Shown: positions 1-7,268, counted from the stretch's first letter. The stretch is 12,163 nt of DNA from JAMHZE01 sp964424715 (GCA_964424715.1 CAYRJW010000048.1:1-12163); one strand, 5' to 3'. Notes: generated by a model from the sequence alone, not told the origin. A program made the numbers and translations.

Positions 1-450
1 ATCAGCACTGATACCACGCGAAAGCACTCTTGTTCTCTCTATCAGAGGCGAACAGAATACTGTTAAGGTAACATCACATTCCATATCAAGGTTATTCTCA
101 AACAGCAGCGGTATCTCAAGCACCGCGAGTTTTGTGCCGCGTCGCAGGCAGTCTTTCAGGAATTCTTTGCGGCGCTGTTTTAATATCGGATAAACTATGT
201 TCTCAAGTTCCTTTCTTTTTCCATCATCCTGAAAAACTATGCCGCCTAATATTTTACGGTCTATCTTATCGCTCTTTATGGCTTCAGGGAAAAGTCTGGA
301 AATATGTTTCACCAGCTCCTTATCGCTTGCATAAAGCTTGTGTACCTCGGCATCAGAAGAAAGCAGCCTTACCCCGGGATTACGGAGTAATGCCTTGCAG
401 AAATACGATTTACCACTGCCGATGGAACCTGTGATGCCTATAATTAACAT
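1..450 (-). CDS. coaE: Dephospho-CoA kinase, N-terminal part (cut by window edge)
   Basis: The enzyme phosphorylates the 3'-hydroxyl of the ribose of dephospho-CoA with ATP, the last step of coenzyme A synthesis in the cytoplasm. The frame is open from an ATG at 450-448 to position 1, giving 150 codons; the family is usually about 200 residues, so roughly the last quarter is missing. It starts MLIIGITGSIGSGKSYF, with the Walker A loop GSIGSGKS at residues 8-15. It continues with SSDAEVHKLY (the family's usual DAD is here SDA), a KI.RK.L segment, and the CoaE-typical LEIPLLFEN followed by a hydrophobic strand and ERTRVLSR. Immediately upstream of the ATG is ACTAACAATCA, with no Shine-Dalgarno sequence, and the 75-bp gap to lpxC contains an inverted repeat. 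It could be transcribed with lpxC. Identification is secure from the P-loop plus the LLFEN motif. Confidence 0.95.
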   Translation of the reverse strand, partial: MLIIGITGSIGSGKSYFCKALLRNPGVRLLSSDAEVHKLYASDKELVKHISRLFPEAIKSDKIDRKILGGIVFQDDGKRKELENIVYPILKQRRKEFLKDCLRRGTKLAVLEIPLLFENNLDMECDVTLTVFCSPLIERTRVLSRGISAD

Positions 451-453
451 TGA

Positions 454-521
454 TTGTTAGTTGTTAGTTATTCGTTGGAAAATATACGAGAAATGAAAAA
501 CGAACAATGAAAAACTAAGAA
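454..521. repeat. Imperfect inverted repeat between lpxC and coaE
   Basis: Two 23-nt arms, 454-476 and 499-521, are reverse complements at 18 of 23 positions by hand alignment and enclose a 22-nt AT-rich loop. The region fills nearly all of the gap between the lpxC stop (526) and the coaE start (450). The arms are made of TTAGTT/TTCGTT-like units, so part of the symmetry could come from simple sequence. It could form a transcript stem-loop just ahead of the coaE start, acting as an attenuator, an RNA-stability element, or a decayed palindromic repeat. There is no U-tract after the stem on the minus strand, so it is not a standard intrinsic terminator. Confidence 0.5.
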
Positions 522-525
522 GCGG

Positions 526-1386
526 TTAGATTATCTCGTATGCAGAACTGTCATCAAGCAGCTTATGCAGCAGCATGTTGTTCATTCCGTGGCCGGATTT
601 ATAGGCGGAGAAATTGCCCTGTATGCGGTTACCGGCAAGATAGAAATCGCCGATGCAATCAAGCAGTTTATGGCGCACGAATTCATCGGTGTAGCGTAAG
701 CCTTCTTTATTTAATATCTTATCACCGCTGATAACTATTGCATTATCAAGCGAGCCGCCGCGGGCAAGGCCGAGCGAGCGTAAATGTTCAACCTCATGAT
801 CGAACCCAAAAGTGCGAGCGCGGCAGAGATCAGTTTTGAAGGATACCTGCGATGAAGAATAAATACATTTTTGGTTGGAGATGGCTTTCGAGTTGAAATC
901 TATTTCCAGCGCGATCGTGAAATCATCAGCCGGAGCGACGGAGGCGTATTTATCGCCATCGCGCACTTCAACCTGTTTTATCACTTTTATTATCTTGCGG
1001 TTCTGGTCCTGCTCTTTTACGCCGGCACATTCGATAAGGAAAACGAACGGTTCGGATGAGCCATCCATGATAGGAATTTCCGGGCCATCAAGTTCGATAA
1101 GCGCATTATCGATATCGCAGCCCCAAAGTGCCGCCATCAGATGTTCAACGGTTGAAACTATTGTGCCCTGATCGTTGGAAATGGTAGTTCCAAGCTGGGT
1201 CTTGGTAACTTTATTATAATTTGCAGGAACGATATTGTCGAAATTGATTATATCGCTTCTTTTGAATTTTATGCCGCTGTTCACCGCAGCTGGATTAAGC
1301 ACCAGCCTTACATTCTGACCAGAGTGAAGCCCCACGCCTACGCATGAAACCTTCCTTTCCAGTGTTCTTTGTTTTTGCTTTATCAT
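526..1386 (-). CDS. lpxC: UDP-3-O-acyl-N-acetylglucosamine deacetylase
   Basis: LpxC is a cytosolic zinc enzyme that removes the acetyl group from UDP-3-O-acyl-GlcNAc, the committed step of lipid A synthesis. The protein has 286 residues, slightly shorter than the usual 300 or so. It starts QRTLERKVSCVGVGLHSG, the classic N-terminus containing the GVGLHSG motif. STVEHLMAAL at 79-88 contains E81 and the zinc ligand H82. The other ligands are in HKLLDCIGDFYLAG (H239, D243), and H266 is in KSGHGMNN; these match E. coli H79, H238, D242 and H265 in order and spacing. The ATG at 1386 follows an AAGAG-type ribosome site. The gene is divergent from the moeB-like gene and upstream of coaE; in many bacteria lpxC instead sits at the end of the division cluster, which is not visible here. 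All catalytic residues are present. Confidence 0.97.
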   Translation of the reverse strand: MIKQKQRTLERKVSCVGVGLHSGQNVRLVLNPAAVNSGIKFKRSDIINFDNIVPANYNKVTKTQLGTTISNDQGTIVSTVEHLMAALWGCDIDNALIELDGPEIPIMDGSSEPFVFLIECAGVKEQDQNRKIIKVIKQVEVRDGDKYASVAPADDFTIALEIDFNSKAISNQKCIYSSSQVSFKTDLCRARTFGFDHEVEHLRSLGLARGGSLDNAIVISGDKILNKEGLRYTDEFVRHKLLDCIGDFYLAGNRIQGNFSAYKSGHGMNNMLLHKLLDDSSAYEII

Positions 1387-1571
1387 AATGGCTCTTATTT
1401 AGTGTTTATATTACATATATACATCATTGTTTATGTTACGAATTATTACCCACCCCACTTAAAAACCCCAATAAATCAAATATTTTTCAATCACTTACAA
1501 TTTACTTTATCTGTTACATGGATTTTTGGCGGTAATCCTATATTTTCATCGTGAACAAAGTAATTGTGGCA
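1387..1571. promoter_or_regulatory. Divergent intergenic region, lpxC / moeB-like gene
   Basis: This 185-bp AT-rich stretch lies between the divergent lpxC and moeB-like starts (164 bp if the GTG at 1551 is the start) and must hold the promoters for both directions. TATATATACA-like sequence near 1410-1430 could provide a -10 for lpxC, but no hexamer pair with correct spacing is convincing. A C-rich run (about 1448-1470, ACCCACCCCACTT then ACCCC) stands out against the AT background. No tRNA, riboswitch or clear palindrome is seen. Confidence 0.4.
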
Positions 1572-2321
1572 ATGGAGCATCAGCAAAAGGTCAGATATTC
1601 AAGGCATCTCATCCTTCCGGAAATTGGCGAGGCGGGACAAAAGCGCCTTATTGAGTCATCTGCGCTGGTTATCGGTGCCGGTGGTCTAGGCTCGCCAGTG
1701 CTGTTATATCTTGCCGCCAGCGGTATCGGAAGAATTGGCGTGGTGGATAGCGACAGGGTGGAACTTTCCAACCTGCAACGGCAGATAATACATGAAACTT
1801 CCGACATCGGCAGGGCCAAAGCAGAAAGTGCGGGTGACAGTATCAACGATCTTAACCCAGACATAAAACTGGATATACATAATACAAGACTTAACGAAAA
1901 TAACGCTGAAGAGCTGATAAAAAAATATGATATTATTTTAGACGGCTCTGATAATTTTGAGACAAGATTTTTAGTGAATGATATTTGCGTTAAACTAAAA
2001 AAGCCCCTCGCCACCGCTGCAATTTTGAGATTCGAGGGTCAGGTGACATTTTTCCGGAACGATAAGAACAGCCCGTGCTATCGCTGCTTATACCAGGATG
2101 TTCCGCCCATCGGCACAATGCCGAGCTGTGAGAGTAACGGCATATTCTCCCCCGTTGCAGGAATGGCCGGAACCATTCAGGCGGCGGAGGCAATAAAATA
2201 TTTAGCAGGGATAAAAGAATCTCTGTGCGGATATTTACTGGTATTTGATGCAATAAAAATGAATTTCAGGAAAGTGAAGCTGAACAAGGATGTTAATTGC
2301 ATATGCAGTAAAAATTCTTAA
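1572..2321 (+). CDS. moeB: MoeB/ThiF/HesA family E1-like adenylyltransferase
   Basis: This family adenylates the C-terminal glycine of small ubiquitin-like sulfur carriers (MoaD, ThiS or relatives) for sulfur transfer into molybdopterin, thiamine or other products. Numbering from a GTG at 1551, the protein reads VRYSRHLILPEIG at 14-26, ATP-binding GAGGLGSP at 42-49, DSDRVELSNLQRQ at 67-79 and DGSDNFETR at 131-139 (the adenylation-site region). AAILRFEGQVTFF resembles MoeB more than ThiF. C193 in SCESNGIFSP matches the conserved cysteine after the first zinc pair. Zinc ligands would be C176 and C179 (CYRC) and C250 and C252; the last pair is CxC rather than the usual CxxC. The ATG at 1572 gives the usual short lead before RYSRH, but the GTG at 1551 is possible; neither has a good ribosome site. 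There is no MoaD, ThiS or thiazole gene nearby, so the carrier is unknown. Its TAA shares a TTAA with the convergent lptA stop. Confidence 0.85.
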   Translation: MEHQQKVRYSRHLILPEIGEAGQKRLIESSALVIGAGGLGSPVLLYLAASGIGRIGVVDSDRVELSNLQRQIIHETSDIGRAKAESAGDSINDLNPDIKLDIHNTRLNENNAEELIKKYDIILDGSDNFETRFLVNDICVKLKKPLATAAILRFEGQVTFFRNDKNSPCYRCLYQDVPPIGTMPSCESNGIFSPVAGMAGTIQAAEAIKYLAGIKESLCGYLLVFDAIKMNFRKVKLNKDVNCICSKNS

Positions 2322-2956
2322 GGCTTCTTCGGTTCCTTGCCTCTTATATCTTCAAGCACATCCATCGGCATTTTGAAATCTTTGGCATCTTCACCGGGAG
2401 TGAAAACTACTTTTGCGCGGCCGGTAGAAGGGGTGGTTGAAGCCGGGGTTTTACTATCTGCATTACTGTTCTTGTCACTTGAAACAGATATCCTTCCCGT
2501 CCCAGAATTACTTATTTTGCTCAAGCCTGTTTTAACATTATACTCAAAAACTTTTCCCTGCAGTGATGATTCGGAATCTTTCAGGCGGACATTATCACGA
2601 AGCACCAGCTGGCCTTCTTTTATATCATAAACCGCATGATCTGACTTTGCGGATTTATCACCGGAGACAAAATCTACATTGCCGGCTGCTTCTATCTTGC
2701 GGAATTTGCTCTTTTTGGTGACCTTGTCATAATCGGAGTAGACCTTCATCTGGTCGGACTTGAGTATCATATCGCCCTGCGTCACTTTCACATTATCCTC
2801 GAAAATGGAAAGATTTTCGCTGTTCTTCATCACCAGGCTTCCGGAGGAAATATTGATAGGCGCACCTTCATTGCTTTTGATCACATCATTTATATCCACC
2901 TGCGCAAGTGCCATTGAAGGGAATAGCATTAAGATCATACAAATAATTTTTTTCAT
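2318..2956 (-). CDS. lptA: LPS transport periplasmic protein LptA (OstA-like)
   Basis: LptA forms the periplasmic bridge that carries lipopolysaccharide from the inner-membrane LptBFGC complex to LptD/E in the outer membrane. The 212-residue product has a Sec signal peptide, MKKIICMILMLFPSMALA, with likely cleavage after ALA-18 before QVDINDV. An OstA-type beta-jellyroll follows at about 33-155 with repeating short strands: INISSGSLVMKNSENLSIFE, NVKVTQGDMILKSDQMKVY, KIEAAGNVDFVSGD and ARSD-like KSDHAVYD. A Ser/Thr/Asn-rich linker (about 158-180) and a charged C-terminal tail (GKEPKKP) complete the protein. The ATG has a CAGG ribosome site 10 bp after the lptC stop, so it is the last gene of the minus-strand block. 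No lptB follows, unlike the common lptC-lptA-lptB order. The gene ends inside a TTAA shared with the opposite gene. Confidence 0.93.
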   Translation of the reverse strand: MKKIICMILMLFPSMALAQVDINDVIKSNEGAPINISSGSLVMKNSENLSIFEDNVKVTQGDMILKSDQMKVYSDYDKVTKKSKFRKIEAAGNVDFVSGDKSAKSDHAVYDIKEGQLVLRDNVRLKDSESSLQGKVFEYNVKTGLSKISNSGTGRISVSSDKNSNADSKTPASTTPSTGRAKVVFTPGEDAKDFKMPMDVLEDIRGKEPKKP

Positions 2957-2966
2957 ATTTTGCCTG

Positions 2967-3701
2967 TCAGTTGGGTTTCAGTTCATTGTTTTCCGGCTGG
3001 GTGATAAGATGTACGCCGCCGAAAAGTAATATCTCATCGCCGCTATCCCTTATTGTAAAACCGTTAGCCTCTACATCGCCAAGGCGGCCGGTGATGTAAA
3101 CTTTTTCGCTGCCGGTTGCCATGTTCTCGTTAAGTTTTATATAGGCGGAATTTGTTTTTAACTCATAGCCGCTTTCGGTATTTATTATAACACCATCATT
3201 TAATATAAGCTGTTTATCCTTATTGGCATAATCACCGCGGGAAGATTCTATATTTATCCGGCTGCTATCCTTCAGCGCCATATCTGCCTTGATATGGCTA
3301 AGAACTGTTTTGTTCTCGCTGACGCTGACACCGCTATCAGCAGAGATATTATAAGGCTGGTTGTTATTATCATTTCCGTAAAAATTAGGGCGCATCATTA
3401 CCGGCAGGTTTGAAGCATTATCATTGGCTTTCGCAGATTTCGCAGCATCCTCATTCTGGAATTCTATCTTACTGCCGCCCCAGTCCTTATTAACAAAAGG
3501 CCAGACTATTATCATAAGGGTTAATAATATTACCATCCGGAAAATGAATTTTTTCAGGTAATTCACGCGGGCAGTATGTCTTTCGGCGAAGGTTACACCA
3601 TCAGGCGTACTGTACCTGTCGGCGCGTTTGAATTTTAGATAGCGCGCATAAGATACATTAAGTTTTTTGTAATATTTATCGATTGTAAGTTTCAGGTCCA
3701 T
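2967..3701 (-). CDS. lptC: LPS export membrane protein LptC
   Basis: LptC is a bitopic inner-membrane protein that receives LPS from LptBFG and hands it to LptA. The 244-residue protein has a basic cytoplasmic N-terminus of about 50 residues (MDLKLTIDKYYKKLNVSYAR and onward), one membrane span at about 52-70 (FIFRMVILLTLMIIVWPFV), and then a periplasmic jellyroll domain. That domain includes MRPNFYGNDNN and QPYNISADSGVSVSE, the usual Lpt-type PY.I.A pattern, then IESSRGDYANKDKQLILNDGV and later strands. Similarity to LptA is in fold rather than residues. The cytoplasmic segment is longer than in E. coli LptC, whose span begins near residue 7. It sits between kdsD (9 bp upstream) and lptA (10 bp downstream), the standard order, which supports the call. 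No strong Shine-Dalgarno sequence is seen before the ATG. Confidence 0.88.
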   Translation of the reverse strand: MDLKLTIDKYYKKLNVSYARYLKFKRADRYSTPDGVTFAERHTARVNYLKKFIFRMVILLTLMIIVWPFVNKDWGGSKIEFQNEDAAKSAKANDNASNLPVMMRPNFYGNDNNNQPYNISADSGVSVSENKTVLSHIKADMALKDSSRINIESSRGDYANKDKQLILNDGVIINTESGYELKTNSAYIKLNENMATGSEKVYITGRLGDVEANGFTIRDSGDEILLFGGVHLITQPENNELKPN

Positions 3702-3710
3702 GCCAAACTT

Positions 3711-4661
3711 CTATATACCCGCTGAAAGCAGGTTATGAATGTGAATAATTCCTTTCAATTCATCTTTATCATCACACACCAGCAGGCTGGTGATGTTGCT
3801 GCGGTTCATTATGCCAAGGGCTTCCACGGCCAGTGTTGCAGGTTTTACTTTTTTCGGGTTCTTGTGCAGAAGATCTTTCGCCTGTTTAGAAATTATATTC
3901 TCATTCATGTGGCGGCGCAGATCGCCATCGGTGATTATGCCGATAAGTTTGCCTGAATCATCCACCGCCACCGCACAGCCAAGGCTTTTCTTGGTCATGA
4001 TGATAAGTACATCGCTCATCTTATCGCTTTCTTTTATGATAGGCAGAGCATCACCTTTCAGCATCAGCTGTTCAACTTTTACAAATTGTGAACCGAGTTT
4101 TCCGCCCGGGTGGAAAGTACCGAAATCATCCTTGGAAAAACCTTTATTCTCCATAACCGCCATGCAAAGCGCATCACCCCATGCGAGCATCATGGTGGTT
4201 GATGTGGTTGGCGCTGCAACGGAAGAAACTTCCGGCACTTCCGGAAGAATGAATGCGATATTGGAAGCCTCTACCAGCGTGGAAGTTTTCCTGCGTACAA
4301 TAGAAATTATTGGAATATCAAAGCGTTTGCAGAAGAATATTATATCTTTGAGTTCCGCGGTTTCGCCGGAATTGGAAAGCAGCACTACAACATCACCTTT
4401 GGTTATCATGCCAAGATCACCGTGGCTGGCTTCTGCCGGGTGTACGAATATTGATGTGGTTCCGGTTGAAGAGAATGTCGCCGCTATCTTATTCGCGATA
4501 TGCCCGGATTTACCCATTCCGCTTACCACTACCTTGCCCTTGCAGGCGCAGATAATTTCTACTGCCTTGGTAAATTTCCCGTCCAGAGCAGCTTCGAGCG
4601 CCTTCAAACCTTCAATTTCCCTATCGATAACGCTTTTAGCTATTTTTATGGAATCAGACAT
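3711..4661 (-). CDS. kdsD: D-arabinose 5-phosphate isomerase (KpsF/GutQ/KdsD type)
   Basis: The enzyme converts D-ribulose 5-phosphate to D-arabinose 5-phosphate, the first step of Kdo synthesis for the inner core of LPS. The 316-residue protein is full length. The SIS sugar isomerase domain (about 35-170) has VVSGMGKSGHIANKIAATFSSTGT (GMGKSG at 48-53), HPAEASHGDLG (75-84), SNSGETAEL (96-104), and PTTSTTMMLAWGDAL, the active-site helix. FHPGGKLG at 183-190 leads into two CBS domains at about 195-255 (ending in IITDGDLRRHM) and 262-316. The start codon lies inside the 3' end of holC (8-nt overlap), with a GGGAAG ribosome site, so translation is probably coupled. Its position ahead of lptC-lptA marks it as the LPS-dedicated isomerase. 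Confidence 0.96.
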   Translation of the reverse strand: MSDSIKIAKSVIDREIEGLKALEAALDGKFTKAVEIICACKGKVVVSGMGKSGHIANKIAATFSSTGTTSIFVHPAEASHGDLGMITKGDVVVLLSNSGETAELKDIIFFCKRFDIPIISIVRRKTSTLVEASNIAFILPEVPEVSSVAAPTTSTTMMLAWGDALCMAVMENKGFSKDDFGTFHPGGKLGSQFVKVEQLMLKGDALPIIKESDKMSDVLIIMTKKSLGCAVAVDDSGKLIGIITDGDLRRHMNENIISKQAKDLLHKNPKKVKPATLAVEALGIMNRSNITSLLVCDDKDELKGIIHIHNLLSAGI

Positions 4662-5112
4662 TTTTTTCTTCCCAGTTGCCTTTTTCGTTTTGCAGATAAT
4701 ATTTTAATTCAGATGAATTTTCGCTTTTCAATTTCTTCCACTGCGCCCTTGCGTAATTCAGTTCTGAATCCGAAGAGCCATTGAATATAAGCAGAGTACG
4801 CTGGAAATCCTTGTAATATTCCGAACCATCAAATTTAATATCCACCAGAAAATTCGCCTTGATAGGATTTTCCTGTTTGGATGTTACGAATACCGGGTTA
4901 TGTTCAATATCATTATCATTGGCCGTTGCATGCGGAATGAAACGCTTACCGCCGACAGACCATAAAAGCCCATCTATTATTTTTACCTTACTATCATCAC
5001 CACAAAGCACTATCGCCTTACCGGAAGTTTCAAGGACTTTCTCCAGCAGTTTTGGCAATGCCTCTTCCAGATTAGTTTTTGAGAGGTGATAGAATGATAT
5101 CTGCTGCGCCAT
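4654..5112 (-). CDS. holC: DNA polymerase III chi subunit
   Basis: Chi links the clamp-loader complex of the replisome to single-stranded-DNA-binding protein. The 152-residue product is close to the usual length of about 145-155. Family signatures are an N-terminal FYHLSKTNLEEALPKLLEKV, a central cysteine-containing strand VLCGDD, LLWSVGGKRFIPHA (normally W...FLPHG), NPVFVT for the usual hPV segment, RTLLIFNGSS, and the C-terminal ARAQWKKLKS...YYLQNEKGNWEEK, where chi proteins have R..WK....G...YW.Q...G.W. It begins 2 bp after the purB stop and overlaps kdsD at its 3' end, so it is firmly in the operon. holC is weakly conserved, and the call rests on these motifs together. Confidence 0.88.
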   Translation of the reverse strand: MAQQISFYHLSKTNLEEALPKLLEKVLETSGKAIVLCGDDSKVKIIDGLLWSVGGKRFIPHATANDNDIEHNPVFVTSKQENPIKANFLVDIKFDGSEYYKDFQRTLLIFNGSSDSELNYARAQWKKLKSENSSELKYYLQNEKGNWEEKNV

Positions 5113-5114
5113 TT

Positions 5115-6425
5115 TTATTTCCCGAATACGCGGTTAAATATGAAATCGACATTTTTAGTGTGGTAATTCATATCGAATATTTCATTCAATTCTTTTTCAG
5201 AAAGTTTTGCGGTAACTTCCTTATCACCTTTAAGTTCGGTTTTGAAATCCGCGCCTTTTTCCCAGACCTTCATGGCATTGCGCTGAACAAATACATAAGC
5301 ATCTTCGCGGCTTGCGCCTTTTTGTGTAAGTGCAAGCAATACACGCTGAGAGAATACTAATCCGGAAAGTTTATTTAAATTATTTTCAATGTTTTCCGGG
5401 TGGATCACCAGTTTTGAAACCAGACCTTCAAGACGTGCTAGTGCAAAATCAAGAGTAACAGTTGCATCCGGGGCTATCATGCGTTCTACTGATGAGTGGG
5501 AAATATCGCGCTCGTGCCATAGGGCTACGTTTTCAAGCGCTGGAGTTACATAACCGCGCACAATACGGGCAAGGCCGGTAAGGTTTTCTGAAAGTACGGG
5601 GTTGCGTTTATGAGGCATTGCGCTGGAGCCCTTCTGGCCTGGAGAGAAATATTCCTCGGCTTCCAGAACTTCGGTGCGCTGCGAGTGGCGAATTTCCGTT
5701 GCCACATTTTCAATCGATGAAGCAATGACACCAAGCGTTGCGAAATATTGCGCATGGCGGTCTCTTGGTATCACCTGTGTTGAAACAGGCTCTACTTTAA
5801 GATTTAATTTTTTGGCCACATATTCTTCAATGCGCGGGTCTATATTGGCAAATGTGCCCACTGCGCCGGATATCGCGCAGGTGGCGATTTCCTTTCGTGC
5901 ATTTATCAGCCTTTCTTTGTTGCGCTCGAACTCGGCATAGAATCTTGCGAATTTTAAACCGAATGTTGTGGGCTCGGCGTGGATGCCGTGGCTTCGGCCC
6001 ATTGCAACGATATCTTTGGTTTCATAGGCGCGTTTTTTAAGTGCCACCAGAACCGCATCAATATCTTCAAGTAATATATCGGTTGCCTGTGTAAGCTGCA
6101 CGGCAAGGCAGGTATCCAACACATCGGAGCTGGTCATTCCCTGATGCACGAAGCGGGAATCATCACCGATGAATGTTGCAAGATGCGTGAGGAATGCGAT
6201 AACATCATGCTTGGTGGTCTTTTCTATCTCATCAATTTTGTTGATATCTTCCGCAGAAAATTTCTTCGGGGCTTTTGCCGCAATGTTCTTCGCCGCGGCT
6301 TCCGGTATCATGCCGATATTGGCCATTGCTTCACACGCGAAGACCTCAATATCGCACCATATCCTGAACCGGTTCGCCGGCTCCCAGATTGCAACCATTT
6401 TTTCACGCGAGTAACGAGGGATCAT
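5115..6425 (-). CDS. purB: Adenylosuccinate lyase
   Basis: PurB cleaves SAICAR to AICAR and adenylosuccinate to AMP, both with release of fumarate, in purine synthesis. The 436-residue protein is the length of the shorter bacterial class. It begins MIPRYSREKMVAIWEPANRF, the family start. TKHDV lies at 71-75, HQGMTSSDVLDT at 94-105, and GRSHGIHAEP at 143-152 (substrate-binding and acid/base histidine region). The fumarase/aspartase superfamily signature SSAMPHKRNP is at 267-276, with the mobile catalytic serine in the GSSAMP loop. The ATG at 6425 is preceded by AGCAGG at good spacing. It lies 17 bp after the RDD gene and 2 bp before holC. No other purine gene is in the window. Confidence 0.97.
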   Translation of the reverse strand: MIPRYSREKMVAIWEPANRFRIWCDIEVFACEAMANIGMIPEAAAKNIAAKAPKKFSAEDINKIDEIEKTTKHDVIAFLTHLATFIGDDSRFVHQGMTSSDVLDTCLAVQLTQATDILLEDIDAVLVALKKRAYETKDIVAMGRSHGIHAEPTTFGLKFARFYAEFERNKERLINARKEIATCAISGAVGTFANIDPRIEEYVAKKLNLKVEPVSTQVIPRDRHAQYFATLGVIASSIENVATEIRHSQRTEVLEAEEYFSPGQKGSSAMPHKRNPVLSENLTGLARIVRGYVTPALENVALWHERDISHSSVERMIAPDATVTLDFALARLEGLVSKLVIHPENIENNLNKLSGLVFSQRVLLALTQKGASREDAYVFVQRNAMKVWEKGADFKTELKGDKEVTAKLSEKELNEIFDMNYHTKNVDFIFNRVFGK

Positions 6426-6442
6426 AAAAACCTGCTAATAAA

Positions 6443-7129
6443 CTATAATATCTTCGAAATATATATAACACCGATTACCAATATTGCTAACATGAAATAG
6501 GTCTGGTATTTGATTTTTTTCTTCTCCCAGACCGGGTTCAGCGGCGCGGTATATATTACCACCGTGCCCGCCATATAATCGTGCAAGCCGCGCTTTCGCT
6601 TGTTGAAAGCTATAATCCAGAACCCGATCATAAGGGTAAGTGTTGCTATTATATATCCCAGGAACCTCACAACATATTGCAAAGTGGAAGGCTGACGGAA
6701 GGTTTTTGCATCAACTATCCTTATCCCGAATATCATCTTGCCGGGGGTGGAATTAAAGGCGCGCCAGAAAATAATATATACTCCCCCTATGATAAAAATA
6801 TTCAGGAACGAATATATTATCATTTTCGGTAACATCTGTTGTTGCAGATAGCCGCTCTCTACCATTACTTTCATCATATCATCGCTGGAAAGGGTTCCGG
6901 CGTTATGGAGTTTATATGCTTCTGTAACTTCCATCGGCGCGTTTGCGGGAACTTGCGGGTGCGGATCGTTGAAAATAAGTAATAGCGGAACGGTAAGCAG
7001 CACGAAAAAAAGCATATCGAGCATATTGGTCATCAGGCGGATGTTGAGCCCGGCATACCGCACCTTTTCGGGGTCGATGATTACTGCGGTATCAGCCTTT
7101 TTTTTCAATGATCTGTAGAATTTTTTCAT
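6443..7129 (-). CDS. RDD family multi-span membrane protein
   Basis: RDD proteins are small inner-membrane proteins, mostly of unknown function; a few have been linked to ion or small-molecule transport. The 228-residue product shows the family pattern. AGLNIRLMTNMLDML at about 26-40 holds the Arg and Asp that name the family, followed by a first span at about 37-54. A second span lies at about 104-122, then FNSTPGKMIFGIRIVD at 125-140 (the usual TPGK..G..V). A third span is at about 152-175, followed by NKRKRGLHDYMAGTVVIY. A further C-terminal span at about 210-226 is an addition to the minimal three-span core. The start codon is one base from the palindromic element at 7131-7401, and no ribosome site precedes it (TATGCTCTAG then ATG). 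Without the element, the ATG would overlap the bioD stop as ATGA. The function is not known. Confidence 0.88.
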   Translation of the reverse strand: MKKFYRSLKKKADTAVIIDPEKVRYAGLNIRLMTNMLDMLFFVLLTVPLLLIFNDPHPQVPANAPMEVTEAYKLHNAGTLSSDDMMKVMVESGYLQQQMLPKMIIYSFLNIFIIGGVYIIFWRAFNSTPGKMIFGIRIVDAKTFRQPSTLQYVVRFLGYIIATLTLMIGFWIIAFNKRKRGLHDYMAGTVVIYTAPLNPVWEKKKIKYQTYFMLAILVIGVIYISKIL

Positions 7130-7130
7130 C

Positions 7131-7162
7131 TAGAGCATATTTTGGTTAATTATATACATTTG
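7131..7162 (+). repeat. Left terminal inverted repeat of the element
   Basis: This 32-nt arm is the reverse complement of 7370-7401 with one mismatch (7145). Read on the minus strand, toward the RDD gene, it contains a perfect TATAAT (7154-7149), which ends 19 nt before the RDD start codon. No -35 hexamer lies at proper spacing; a TTGACT is present but only 12 bp away. It is therefore a weak candidate outward promoter for the RDD-purB block. Confidence 0.9.
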
Positions 7163-7192
7163 CAGCAGTCAAATTCATTTCAGAGCAAGCAT

Positions 7193-7229
7193 AATTTTAT
7201 TTAAATAGTGGTTCTATTTAAATAAAATT
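7193..7229. repeat. Perfect 16-bp hairpin within the element
   Basis: Arms 7193-7208 (ending AAATAG) and 7214-7229 are exact reverse complements, with a 5-nt loop TGGTT at 7209-7213. The stem is almost entirely A/T. No U-tract follows on either strand, so it does not fit a standard intrinsic terminator. The loop together with the top of the stem (TAGTGGTTCTA, 7206-7216) is the exact reverse complement of 7315-7325, the top of another hairpin in the same element. Confidence 0.85.
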
Positions 7230-7268
7230 TTGCGCGGCTATCAAATTAATTTGGCAGCTGCCCTTCGG

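Noticed and set aside
132..434. Plus-strand open frame of 100 codons at the left edge
   Set aside because: It is a shadow of coaE, which reads open on the minus strand to the window edge with P-loop and LLFEN motifs.
1580..2014. Open frame of 144 codons on the minus strand
   Set aside because: It is antisense to the moeB-like gene and has no recognisable domain.
3790..4707. Long open frame of 305 codons on the plus strand
   Set aside because: It lies fully antisense to kdsD and part of holC, has low-complexity Ser/Thr-rich sequence without motifs, and kdsD is secure.
7167..7172. TTGACT as the -35 of a promoter with the TATAAT at 7154-7149
   Set aside because: The spacing is only 12 bp, too short for a sigma-70-type promoter; only the -10-like box was kept as a weak signal.
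7193..7229. Hairpin in the element as a rho-independent terminator
   Set aside because: The stem is almost all A/T and no U-tract follows on either strand; it may still affect transcription, but it does not fit the standard form.
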